From Bacteroidales bacterium (lineage in GTDB: Bacteria; Bacteroidota; Bacteroidia; Bacteroidales; F082), in the NCBI GenBank assembly GCA_016284305.1, contig JAEEON010000044.1, forward strand, positions 1-64,000: 64,000 nucleotides of DNA. The letters are read 5' to 3'. Shown piece by piece: positions 27,561 to 36,183 of the stretch. The notes under the pieces were generated by a model, which worked only from the letters and a program-made list of their open reading frames with translations, was not told the origin of the DNA and did not search any database. Position 1 is the first letter of the stretch, and each line of letters opens with the position of its first letter. The position numbers were made by a program, and so were the translations under genes.

Positions 27561-29870
27561 TTACACATCCATCCAGGTGCCTTTCCGGGTACCCATGGAG
27601 GTATCGATAACCATGTTGGTTCCTTTGAGGGTGGTTGATTTACCATCAAGGGTAACGATTTGGCCCTTAATTGTGGTCATGTCCGCTTCCTCTTGGATTT
27701 CTTCTGCTTTGACTTTGGCGGTTATTTTGGCTCCCAGTTCCAAGTTGGATTTGGCCTCGAACTTCATTTCATTGGCCTGCATCGTCGTTCCTTGTGTTGA
27801 TTCGGCAGTGATGGTATTGGCATTGATTTCCAGGGTGTCTTTGGTTTCGAGTTGGACGGCTTTCTTCACTTTCATCGTCATGGATTCTTCGGCATCGAGT
27901 TTGACATTGGCGGCCAACAACGAGGTGTCACTGGTTTGGATGTGTTGTTCGCCTCCCACTTTAACGATGCGCTTTCCCTGAATGAGGGAAGTGCTATTGC
28001 CACGGGCGTTGATATGGATGTTGTTTGCGTTGAGAAAGATGTCGCCATCGCCAGCGTCGAGCATGATATCTCCTCCATTGCTTCGTACCAGGATGCGGAG
28101 TTTTTCGGCCTTGTATTTTTTCTCCTTAATGTTTTCGGAAGCCTTAGCCTCGTCATCGGCACTGTCCAATTGGAGGTCATTCTTTTGGTCGCCTTCTTTT
28201 TGCTGGATTTTATCGGTGGAGAGGATAATGTCGTAGTTGGGTTGGTCGGACTTCTCGTTGCCATAAATACGGATAAAGCCATCCCCCTCTTTGGTGTCGT
28301 GGAATTCGATGGTATGGCCTTTCTTGGAACGGAAGGACTTTACCTCGTTTTCTTTGTTGTTGTCATTGTCTTCCACCCACGCTGCATCAGGCATTTGTTT
28401 CTCTGCAGCAGTGTTGGAGTCGTGGAATAAGGTTCCAATCACGAAAGGCTTCTCCAAGTTCTCATGTTCGAATCCAACCATGACTTCTTCCCCGATTTCA
28501 GGTAGGATGTAAAAGCCTTTATTGTTGCCTCCATAGGGTTGGGAGATACGGATCCACGGCAAAGTAGCAGCTTGATTTTGGTCGGCGGGAGGCTGCTGCC
28601 ATGAGAACAACACCTGTACCCTGCCCATTTTCTTTGGATCCTTGTTATTAAGCACCACGGCGCGTTGTGCGTTCGACCTTGGATAGACATTGATGTCGGT
28701 GTAAGGTGGATAGATATTGTCTGTGTTGTTCTGTTGTTCGGATTTTGGAAGAACGATGGCGTTGACTTCACTTTGCGGCGATCCCTCACAATCCCAAGTG
28801 AAACAGATAGAGGTCACCAGAAGTACTTTGTCCAAGTTTGGGGCCTCGGCTATGGTAATCAAGGAACCTATGTCTAAATCGAATTGGTAACACGTGAATT
28901 TACAGGTGACAAAGTCATCAACGGTTGTTGCCAACAATGCCTTGCTATGAGCATCCGCTGCCTGATCCACGTACAAGCTTTGGGGATTATCCACAAAGAA
29001 TTTGTAATCCGCAACCGTTGCTTCGGAATGATCGACGGCCATCTTAACCAGATTAACAGCTCCAAGTGCACTATAATTGTCTGGTGTCGAAGTCAATGTG
29101 AGGTTTTTTTCGTACTGATAAGCTGAGAGCCTAAGATTGGGGTCACCTGTCTGGAGTTCATAGCTGAATGATGTCGCTTTCTTTGGCAAGACATTGATCA
29201 CCCCGCCATTGGGTAGTTTTCCAAAGACGAGATGGGAGGTTTTGTCGAAATAAAAGAACGCGCCAAAGCGTTTGGCTAAACGAACGAGGAAGTCGTAGTC
29301 GCTCTCGTTGTATTGGACAATAAGAGGGAATGGTTTGCTTTGGAAAACCGAATGAAGCGCAATGGTCTTTTGAATATCATCTTGACTCGGAGGGTTGGAG
29401 ACGGGAATCACTGCATCGACGATTTGGTCGATCGACATGCCTGTGAAGCATCGGCTTTTAGGGGGTCCTTGAAGCTTGGAGTCTTTGCTGTAGGCAATGC
29501 AGACCAGGCTAATGCCTTTCATTGACACTTTTGCGACAGTCCCTTTGAATTCGAGAGAGCTGAGGTTGACGATGTTGCTGGCGTTGGGACCATCGGTTTT
29601 GAATGAGCAGCTTATGCTGGTAGTTACTTTGCAATCCACTTCTTGACCGATGATGTCCTTGACAATGTCAAAACTGCTGGTTTTCGCTGTTTTATCGACA
29701 GAATGGCGTCGTAAGGTGAAGGTCAACTCGTTGGGTTGAAGCATTTTCTTCACAAGCATGACTTCTGTCACTGCATAGCAATCCAAAGTATCCTCATCAA
29801 TGTTTCGTGCTGATCGGGTACCTACTGCCTTTCCACCGATGGTGAATCGCTCCATTAAACACATCGTCAT
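27561..29870 (-). CDS. tssI: T6SS spike protein VgrG/TssI (module A)
   Basis: 769 residues. The gp27-like base (1 to about 370) includes the ESDYDFLVRLAKRFGAFFYF block; the OB-fold needle (MGRVQVLFSWQQ, PWIRISQPYGG, LPEIGEEVMVGFE) and GHTIEFHD follow; from about 600 a beta-prism of short repeats (LDAGDGDIFLNANNIHIN and similar) forms the spike shaft. ATGs at 29864 and 29855 are alternative starts. No enzymatic C-terminal extension is visible, so it is a structural spike probably capped by the following DUF4280 protein. Confidence 0.9.
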   Translation of the reverse strand: MTMCLMERFTIGGKAVGTRSARNIDEDTLDCYAVTEVMLVKKMLQPNELTFTLRRHSVDKTAKTSSFDIVKDIIGQEVDCKVTTSISCSFKTDGPNASNIVNLSSLEFKGTVAKVSMKGISLVCIAYSKDSKLQGPPKSRCFTGMSIDQIVDAVIPVSNPPSQDDIQKTIALHSVFQSKPFPLIVQYNESDYDFLVRLAKRFGAFFYFDKTSHLVFGKLPNGGVINVLPKKATSFSYELQTGDPNLRLSAYQYEKNLTLTSTPDNYSALGAVNLVKMAVDHSEATVADYKFFVDNPQSLYVDQAADAHSKALLATTVDDFVTCKFTCYQFDLDIGSLITIAEAPNLDKVLLVTSICFTWDCEGSPQSEVNAIVLPKSEQQNNTDNIYPPYTDINVYPRSNAQRAVVLNNKDPKKMGRVQVLFSWQQPPADQNQAATLPWIRISQPYGGNNKGFYILPEIGEEVMVGFEHENLEKPFVIGTLFHDSNTAAEKQMPDAAWVEDNDNNKENEVKSFRSKKGHTIEFHDTKEGDGFIRIYGNEKSDQPNYDIILSTDKIQQKEGDQKNDLQLDSADDEAKASENIKEKKYKAEKLRILVRSNGGDIMLDAGDGDIFLNANNIHINARGNSTSLIQGKRIVKVGGEQHIQTSDTSLLAANVKLDAEESMTMKVKKAVQLETKDTLEINANTITAESTQGTTMQANEMKFEAKSNLELGAKITAKVKAEEIQEEADMTTIKGQIVTLDGKSTTLKGTNMVIDTSMGTRKGTWMDV

Positions 29871-29890
29871 AGTTGTATCCTCCCTTTCAT

Positions 29891-30871
29891 TTAAAAGAAC
29901 TGAAATGTTTCTACTGCTTTTGATGCTGCTTGTCCAGCCACGTTAGCACCGGTAACCTCAAGAATACCGGGTTTGATGCCAATCTCAATCAACCAGGGAT
30001 AGGATGCATCCAAGGAGCCTTGGTTGTTGGGGTCACCTTTGAAATGTTCACGGAGGCTGATGCAATAAGCGTTTTTGAACGTGATGGAACGTGCCGACTC
30101 CAACACTCCTTTGACGATCGTGTTAGCTGCACTTGAAACGTTTTTCGTAGTGGACTTCTTTAAGGTCTCCACCCTTTTTTTGGCGACATTATCTTCCAAT
30201 TTGGCTTTGGTGCTGTTGTTGTATTTTTCCAATGCTGCCAAACACTCTTCTTTGGTTGCTGTGTCCTTGATGTTCGAATCTCTGCTTTTGGCCTCCTCGA
30301 GCAGTTCATCTTTAGTCATGTTATGAATCTTCTTGTAATAGCGGATTTTCCCCTTGATCGTTTCAACGGAATCATTGTCATCGACCTCAATGTTGAGTTG
30401 TTTGGTTTCGATGTAACTCATTAATTCCGAACGGTCCATCTCCTCGAAGATATCGTCAGCAGCAGGAGTGTAATGCGATTCCTCATCCATTTTGTTGTTC
30501 AGGTTTTCCTCGATTTCATCTCTGAGCAGGTCACTGCCTATTTCTAAATATTCCGTGGTCTCTCCTCCTGTCAGGTCCTGGGTCAATGCAGTGGCATAGC
30601 CTGTGGAATCGAAGATTTTGATGACACCGTCCATCAGTTTATCATCCGTTTTAATCCACTCGTGGAATTTGGCGGTCATCTCTTTAGTCCCTCGGATGGT
30701 GACTTTAATAAAGTCCAGACTGGCTTTGGACGAAGGTCGCCCAGTTTTGTCAATAGACCTTTTCAGCGTGTAGTCCAAATCGACTACGGTATAGGATTTA
30801 AATAGGAATCCATAAACGGCGGAAGCAGCGCTCCCCGACTCCCTGAGTTCAAATGTTGCAGATATAGCCAT
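29891..30871 (-). CDS. Hcp/TssD-like tube protein with internal insertion of helix-extension-helix modules
   Basis: 326 residues from ATG 30871 (MAISATFELRESG). The first 95 or so residues match Bacteroidetes Hcp (SYTVVDLDYTLKRSIDKTGRPSSKAS). The last 70 resume the Hcp fold (ITFKNAYCISLREHF, WLIEIGIKPGILEVTGANV). The roughly 160 residues between them replace a surface loop and include two helix-extended-loop-helix (HeH/SAP/LEM-like) segments: DRSELMSYIETKQLNIEV and MTKDELLEEAKSRD with ATKEECLAALEKY. Hcp rings stack into the T6SS tube, so an insertion this large would project into the lumen or outwards. It is the only Hcp-like gene of module A. Confidence 0.7.
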   Translation of the reverse strand: MAISATFELRESGSAASAVYGFLFKSYTVVDLDYTLKRSIDKTGRPSSKASLDFIKVTIRGTKEMTAKFHEWIKTDDKLMDGVIKIFDSTGYATALTQDLTGGETTEYLEIGSDLLRDEIEENLNNKMDEESHYTPAADDIFEEMDRSELMSYIETKQLNIEVDDNDSVETIKGKIRYYKKIHNMTKDELLEEAKSRDSNIKDTATKEECLAALEKYNNSTKAKLEDNVAKKRVETLKKSTTKNVSSAANTIVKGVLESARSITFKNAYCISLREHFKGDPNNQGSLDASYPWLIEIGIKPGILEVTGANVAGQAASKAVETFQFF

Positions 30872-30897
30872 ATTGTTCAAATTTCAATTTTCATAAT

Positions 30898-32037
30898 TCA
30901 ATTCTTCACCAACTTTTTAGCCATCTCATAGTTTTTGAGAGCGGTGGCATCGACTTTCTTGAGACATGCTGGGGCGAGCGCGTTGATTTTGGCATCGGTC
31001 TCCTTCACCAGGCTGTCAAACGCAAGCTTTTTGGCTTGTTTAATGGCAGCATCAGAGGCTGACATCCAGTCATTGGCATAGGTGTTCATCTTGACCACGG
31101 CTGCTTTCAAGTCCTCGTTGGTCTTTTTGATGTTACAGTCTTCTGCAATCGGGCTGCTTGCCTGTCCAGCACCCCCGCTCCCACTCCCGCTCCCACTCTT
31201 GGGCGTGGTATCAAACTTTTTGATTCTGGCAATCAAGTCCTTCAATGAAACCAAGGCTTCATCAATGTCTTTGCATTTCGTGTTCTCGAAACGCTTCAGA
31301 TCAATATGAGTTATTTCGTTGACAAGCAGTGTTTTAACCTTATCAATGCCATTGCTTTTCGCTTCACTCATCTCTTGAAGAGTCTCCTCTCCTTCCCCGA
31401 AAATGCCCAGATACTCGTTAAGTTGTGTGAGTAGTTCAGCGTGTACGGTACAGTATTCATGGACAACATCAATATCCAACGATGTCTCATTGCCAATGAA
31501 AGACAGTTCGTAACGGTTATTTTCATAGTAGAGGAGCAGCGGGTTTTTCAGTGTCAAGGTGACGGTTTCCACGTTTGGATCCACCGCTACGTTCAAAGAC
31601 AGCGTGGATCGATTGTCAAGAGGTAGGATCTGTTTTTGCAGCTGTGTTTTGATGCCTTCCTTGGTTTGTATGGTCATCTTGCCTGAAGGTGAAGCACCTG
31701 TGAAATGGATGACGGTTTCAGCAGTTTTCTCCTTAAGGTTCATGAAGCTTATCTGTTCCTTGGCGAACGAAGAGACGGACAGTTTCCCCTCCTGTTGTTT
31801 GGCGTATTTGTCGAGAGAACTATAGCCTATATTGTCCTGAAGCAGCCATAAGGCATTGGCTTCCGCAGTGTCGTCACCGGTCATAGTAATTGTAAGGATT
31901 CCTTTGTCTTGGTCGAAATCGGTTTTCACTTGTAAAACCACGGGGGCAACCTTGTCGTTGGGGCCTTCGATGACCAAGGTCTTTTGGGCCCATACCAAAG
32001 CTGGAGACAACAGCAGGAAAAGGAGCAGTCTTTTCAT
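30898..32037 (-). CDS. Exported T6SS-associated protein, paralogue of 44219-45367 (module A)
   Basis: 379 residues with a signal peptide ending near VWAQ (about 18) and no TM or lipobox, so periplasmic. The first half is beta-rich; residues 200-290 are helical; a Gly/Ser/Pro linker lies near 285-300; the end is helical with Cys in EDCNIKK and PACLKKV. These Cys and the ENTKCKDID segment recur in the module-B paralogue, suggesting conserved disulfides. No known domain. First gene of module A; its presence in both modules suggests an envelope component rather than an effector. Confidence 0.55.
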   Translation of the reverse strand: MKRLLLFLLLSPALVWAQKTLVIEGPNDKVAPVVLQVKTDFDQDKGILTITMTGDDTAEANALWLLQDNIGYSSLDKYAKQQEGKLSVSSFAKEQISFMNLKEKTAETVIHFTGASPSGKMTIQTKEGIKTQLQKQILPLDNRSTLSLNVAVDPNVETVTLTLKNPLLLYYENNRYELSFIGNETSLDIDVVHEYCTVHAELLTQLNEYLGIFGEGEETLQEMSEAKSNGIDKVKTLLVNEITHIDLKRFENTKCKDIDEALVSLKDLIARIKKFDTTPKSGSGSGSGGAGQASSPIAEDCNIKKTNEDLKAAVVKMNTYANDWMSASDAAIKQAKKLAFDSLVKETDAKINALAPACLKKVDATALKNYEMAKKLVKN

Positions 32038-32079
32038 CGTACAAAGATTAAAAGATTAAGAGAAAATACATTAACTCAG

Positions 32080-32115
32080 CAAATTTACAAACTATCTTGA
32101 AGTTATCCAAGATAG
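32080..32115 (-). promoter_or_regulatory. Candidate module-A promoter with overlapping palindrome
   Basis: Minus strand: CTTG (32111-32108), 20-bp spacer, TAAATTTG (32087-32080), 42 nt before the ATG at 32037. A perfect 8-bp inverted repeat (CTATCTTG 32092-32099, CAAGATAG 32108-32115, loop 8) overlaps the -33 site. On the plus strand this hairpin precedes nine T residues, so it could alternatively be a terminator facing the other way. Confidence 0.45.
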
Positions 32116-32157
32116 ATCGTTTTTTTTTGCTTTTTTTTAGAAGCTTCAGAGAAAGGA

Positions 32158-32997
32158 TTACGAATACCTACGGATTAAACCCTCCATAGGAGTTTTCATG
32201 ACCTCGCCCATTTGGCAGCCTTCCTCGTCCAAGCATTCTTTCAAGATGCTTTGAAAGTGATAGGCCACTGAGCCCACGAAACTGATGGGCAGCGATCGAT
32301 AATCCCGGAAGCGCATCACAAAGGCCTCAATGAAGTCGGTGAAACACTGCTTTACCAGATTTCGGATATAGGGATGATCCTGATGGTCACCAGCGAACTT
32401 TGCAAACCCAGCGAGATAACGAGAGGCAGCTTCTTCATGATATGTATGTTGAATGAAATCATTGATTTCCAAATGATAACACTGCTCAAATTGAAGCTTT
32501 AGTTCAGGTGGAATCAAGTCATAAAAATAAGCTCTCACCACCTTCCTTCCGATATAGCATCCACTACCTTCATCACCCACCAGATAGCCTAAAGACACGG
32601 CTTTATCGACGATGCTGACTCCATCATAGAGGCAGGAATTGGCACCAGTACCCAAAATGCAAGCAATGCCTTTTTGATCACCGAACATGCCTCGAGCGGC
32701 CCCCATCATGTCGGTTTCAACCTCAATCTCCGCTTTGGGGAAATGGCTTTTCAATACCGTTGAGATGAGTTGCTTGTTAGCCTCCAGCCCACAGCCCGTT
32801 CCGAAATAGTGGATCTCGTCCACGTTGGTGGGGATTGCCTCTATATCTTGTTTGACAATCCTCTCCAACAGACTGACATCAGCATAGTTGGGATTAAAGC
32901 CAAGTGTTGTATAGCGAATTGGTGTATCACCATTTCGTATTACAGCCCACTCCATCTTGGTGGATCCAGCATCAACAATGATCTTCACTCCTCTCAA
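32158..32997 (-). CDS. BadF/BadG-family kinase, probable N-acetylglucosamine kinase
   Basis: 279 residues of the ASKHA fold: phosphate-1 loop IIVDAGSTKMEWAVI, adenosine-binding CILGTGANSCLYDG and VGDEGSG, as in eukaryotic-type GlcNAc kinases and BadF/BadG ATPases. The start is a TTG at 32997 (MRGVKII) or a GTG at 32988; no ATG fits, and the start lies inside a TCTCAAC repeat. It separates the two T6SS modules on the same strand without an obvious functional link. It may act in amino-sugar or peptidoglycan recycling, alongside nahK and GH109 elsewhere in the window. Confidence 0.8.
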   Translation of the reverse strand: MRGVKIIVDAGSTKMEWAVIRNGDTPIRYTTLGFNPNYADVSLLERIVKQDIEAIPTNVDEIHYFGTGCGLEANKQLISTVLKSHFPKAEIEVETDMMGAARGMFGDQKGIACILGTGANSCLYDGVSIVDKAVSLGYLVGDEGSGCYIGRKVVRAYFYDLIPPELKLQFEQCYHLEINDFIQHTYHEEAASRYLAGFAKFAGDHQDHPYIRNLVKQCFTDFIEAFVMRFRDYRSLPISFVGSVAYHFQSILKECLDEEGCQMGEVMKTPMEGLIRRYS

Positions 32998-33019
32998 CTC
33001 TCAACTCTCAACTCAACTC
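32991..33019. repeat. Heptanucleotide repeat CTCTCAA x3 plus partial copies
   Basis: Three perfect CTCTCAA units (32991-33011) then CTCAA units, spanning the start of the kinase gene and the TGA of module-B tssF. A third sequence variety of the window's 7-bp intergenic repeats. Confidence 0.75.
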
Positions 33020-34764
33020 ACTATCGCCAAAAAGTCCACCACCAAGGGCAGCACATTGATGCTACGAGCTTCAATCAGTTTCTTGAGGCGGTCAATCAGC
33101 ATTGGTACATCTTCCCGGTCACGGACGAAGTCGTTTTTCAGATGAATTGTGACATGTTGTATGGCACCTGATTCTTTGCGTTCGACGTTGCTGACGACAT
33201 CAAGCATGGCTTCTTTAAGGCCTATTTGATGGAAATAGCGCAGGCAGAAGGCCTTCAGGTCGGCTCGAGTGACGATGCGGTCGTGTGTCTGGACATAGTA
33301 TTTCGACAACATGATCCTTTCTTCTTTGTCGATGATCTCTTCTTTACCACCGAACGTCTTCATCAGCAATCGGGTCTCCTTCTTATCAAAGGTTTTAGGG
33401 GCAGATACATCGCTGAACAAGTCGATGTCGTTTGCGTAGGCACCATCAGTAAACAAGGCTGTAAGGTGGATGGCAGGCATCTCGCCCTGGAGTTTTCCCC
33501 GTTTCAGCACCGCATAGACTCCTGATCTGGGCACTCTGTTGTTGGTGATGATGTCAATCACGTCTTTGAGTACGATATCCAGTCGGCGGATCTTGTCGGT
33601 ATTCTGCATCTTATGCAGCTTCTGGAAGGCATAGAAATCCGATTCATAGCGTTTGCAGAGTTGGTCGGCAAGACGCACCAAGGCATTGATATTGAATCGT
33701 TCGCTGCCGAATCGACGGATGGTGAAACGGTCAAAGTCGTCAAGGTTATTGTCGGAATTCAGCACCATGCCCATGAAATAGTCATCGTGGTTGTTGTCGG
33801 CATGCACCGAACTGATATTGCGGACCACTCCCCCGTCTTCATCAGTGAACTCTGATTCCGTAGTGAGTTTGATGATGGGCTCTGCAGAAGAAAGGTTGAA
33901 GTCTTTCTTGACCACATTGACCGCAGGGAAACAGTTGAGCATCAGGTTATCTTGTTCGAAATTAAAGGGTTTCGACATTCCAGAGAACTCAAACACGAAG
34001 TTGATCATATCTGAATCCATGGGACGCTTGAAGGTCGGTGCCACCATATAGAAATTGGTGTTCAGTTCCGACCACAGATCATACCAGTTGTTATCGCCAT
34101 TGTAGAGGACGTTTTTATTCAGGACGAAATTGGATTCGTTGAACCAAGGTATCCTCGGGTAACGGTCAAACTCCCATGGCTTGATCAAAGGCAGCTTCTC
34201 GTTGTTCCAATACACATTCAAATCAGTGTATCTCAGTCCAGTCACGACAAATCCGAGGCTTGAGAGATCGGCTGACTGGTCGCTAACATCGATATTGACA
34301 TTCCATTTGTCGGATGCGATCTTGGTCACGCCGTTCACATTCATGCCAATGATCTTGGTTTTGAACAGAGGCTGGAAAGGAAACAATTCCTTGACGCGAA
34401 GCGACTCTTTCTTGACCAAGAAGGTAGTGCTCTCATCGCAGAACACGTCATCTTTCTCTTCGGCATTCTTAGAGGTTTTGATCAAGGTCATTGCTGGAAC
34501 AGCTTGGGTCAACCGATACGGCAATATGGTCCGTTGAAATTCGTCAACCACGTCGCTCTCAAGGTTTTGGATCTCCACACGCAATCCATTGTTCTGATAT
34601 ACGAATGCTGTCACCAGCACACGCAGCAAGGGATCCTTCTCGAAGCCATAGAAAGGAGAGTTCGGGTTATTGCCATCCCATTTTCCTTCGCGTCTCCAGG
34701 TCTCGAGGACCTTTTGCATCAGATTGTCAACCTGTATCTGAATATCATATTCTTCTTGTGTCAT
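33013..34764 (-). CDS. tssF: T6SS baseplate protein TssF (module B)
   Basis: 583 residues from ATG 34764 (MTQEEYDIQIQVDNLM); a TTG at 34785 would overlap tssE. Collinear with module-A TssF: EGKWDGNNPNSPFYGFEKDPLL, FQRTILPYRL, PWEFDRYP, AVNVVKKDF and RRFGSERFN. It has about 35 extra residues near 330-350, rich in Asp and Asn. The gene ends module B; a repeat and the GlcNAc-kinase-like gene follow. Confidence 0.9.
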   Translation of the reverse strand: MTQEEYDIQIQVDNLMQKVLETWRREGKWDGNNPNSPFYGFEKDPLLRVLVTAFVYQNNGLRVEIQNLESDVVDEFQRTILPYRLTQAVPAMTLIKTSKNAEEKDDVFCDESTTFLVKKESLRVKELFPFQPLFKTKIIGMNVNGVTKIASDKWNVNIDVSDQSADLSSLGFVVTGLRYTDLNVYWNNEKLPLIKPWEFDRYPRIPWFNESNFVLNKNVLYNGDNNWYDLWSELNTNFYMVAPTFKRPMDSDMINFVFEFSGMSKPFNFEQDNLMLNCFPAVNVVKKDFNLSSAEPIIKLTTESEFTDEDGGVVRNISSVHADNNHDDYFMGMVLNSDNNLDDFDRFTIRRFGSERFNINALVRLADQLCKRYESDFYAFQKLHKMQNTDKIRRLDIVLKDVIDIITNNRVPRSGVYAVLKRGKLQGEMPAIHLTALFTDGAYANDIDLFSDVSAPKTFDKKETRLLMKTFGGKEEIIDKEERIMLSKYYVQTHDRIVTRADLKAFCLRYFHQIGLKEAMLDVVSNVERKESGAIQHVTIHLKNDFVRDREDVPMLIDRLKKLIEARSINVLPLVVDFLAIVS

Positions 34765-34778
34765 AATTACTTCAGTTT

Positions 34779-35255
34779 TTACCAAACATCAACATTAAAC
34801 TCATTATAATAGATTGCATTGGATGGATTGTTGATCTTCCCAGTGACGATGATATGAATCACTCGTCCATATTTTTGGAAGTCCATGCTGACGACAACAT
34901 CTTTCAGTCTTCGTTCATAGCGTTCGATGCTGTTTTTCAACTCACGGGCAAAGGTGTCGGCACTCTTGCTGGATCCTACAAGTCGTTTCGCGTAAAGCGA
35001 ATCATGGATGTCACGGAGTTCCGTGTTCTCTGTCTTATCCTTGATGGGGAAATTTCCATGGAACTTCGCCTTATCGATATTGAACGACTCAAAGCGGAAG
35101 TCTTCGAGGCAGAAGCCAAATTCCTCATCAGCGATGCTGTCGTACTTGTTCGACGAGATCAGCAGTTGGATGAAGGCGTCGATGGAAGCCTTGAGGTTAT
35201 GCTCGTCGAGATCGACAATCGGGTAACGGAGTTGTAATGGATTACGGATAAACAT
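34779..35255 (-). CDS. tssE: T6SS baseplate protein TssE (gp25-like, module B)
   Basis: 158 residues. LRYPIVDLDEHNLKASIDAF, ADEEFGFCLEDFRFESFN and the helix IERYERRLKDVVVSM align with module-A TssE. gp25-like proteins join baseplate to the first sheath ring. Located 14 nt upstream of tssF. Confidence 0.85.
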   Translation of the reverse strand: MFIRNPLQLRYPIVDLDEHNLKASIDAFIQLLISSNKYDSIADEEFGFCLEDFRFESFNIDKAKFHGNFPIKDKTENTELRDIHDSLYAKRLVGSSKSADTFARELKNSIERYERRLKDVVVSMDFQKYGRVIHIIVTGKINNPSNAIYYNEFNVDVW

Positions 35256-35274
35256 AACTACACCGGTTAAAAAG

Positions 35275-36162
35275 TTAAATCATCGGGAACCATTCCTCTT
35301 CTTTGGGTGGTTCGGGTTCTGGTTCGGGTTCTTTGACCACCTCTACCACCTTGGGTTGAAGGTCGTTCATGGCGGTAGCGATGTCGGACAAGAACGAGAG
35401 GAAGGCGTTCAGGTAGGGTTCTGCATCCATGATGAATGGCGTGGGCAGTTCGACTTTGTTTTGCATGACTGAATAGCCCAAGGCGGTGGAGATACGCCGG
35501 CAAAGGAGCATCAGCTCACGCAAGGAATCGTCGAGGGAGAACGACCTCAACTGGTCGATGAGAAGCATCACCAACACGCGATCATCCAACAGTGAAACAT
35601 GTTCGTGTTCGATGATCTTATCCGTGGCTTTCTTCAGTTCTTCGATTTTCTCCAAAAGCGGCACGGAGGAACGACAGGAGATGACGGGAAGGATGTAACT
35701 CTCATGAACCGTCCAAGAGCCGTTGTTCTGCACCAGTTTAAGCAGAGGCTGTGCCACACGGATCTCGTTCAGCTCCTTGAAGTCGAACTTGTATTCGTTA
35801 GTGACAAGAGGAATACCGTCCTTCTCGAAAGTCATCATGCGCTCACCCACTTCCAAAGTCAGGAACAGTTCTGGCACTTGACGTTCTGGGATGTTGAGGG
35901 TGATGGGCACTCGGGTCTCCACCACGGCCACTTGCCCCGAAGGCAACAGCACGTTGCAAGTCACCTGTTTTAACACCAGGGAACCATTGACGACCTCGTG
36001 GTTAATGGAGAATTTTGTCCACGGAATAATACCAAATGCTTTGGCGGCAAGTATCTTACGCACTAACAGGCGGTTCTCTGAAATGTTGTTTTCCATTTCG
36101 ACAAAGGTCTGCGGGGTGATTTCCATCCCTGACCGCCAATCGATTCTAATGTCCGTATTCAT
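35275..36162 (-). CDS. tssK: T6SS baseplate protein TssK-like, short form (module B)
   Basis: 295 residues. The start DIRIDWRSGMEITPQTF matches the TssK shoulder; middle blocks VTNEYKFDFKEL and LLIDQLRSFSLDD match module A. It ends at the acidic Glu-Pro tail EPEPEPEPPKEEEWFPMI instead of the receptor-binding head of longer TssK proteins. Both paralogues independently keep this tail with a hydrophobic tip, which suggests a short docking peptide for a different membrane partner. The basis for the name is position and the N-terminal motif. Confidence 0.75.
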   Translation of the reverse strand: MNTDIRIDWRSGMEITPQTFVEMENNISENRLLVRKILAAKAFGIIPWTKFSINHEVVNGSLVLKQVTCNVLLPSGQVAVVETRVPITLNIPERQVPELFLTLEVGERMMTFEKDGIPLVTNEYKFDFKELNEIRVAQPLLKLVQNNGSWTVHESYILPVISCRSSVPLLEKIEELKKATDKIIEHEHVSLLDDRVLVMLLIDQLRSFSLDDSLRELMLLCRRISTALGYSVMQNKVELPTPFIMDAEPYLNAFLSFLSDIATAMNDLQPKVVEVVKEPEPEPEPPKEEEWFPMI

Positions 36163-36183
36163 AGTATGCTATAGCTTATATTC

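Noticed and set aside
30898..32037. Secreted effector
   Set aside because: Has a Sec signal peptide and a paralogue in the other module, so a periplasmic structural part is more likely.
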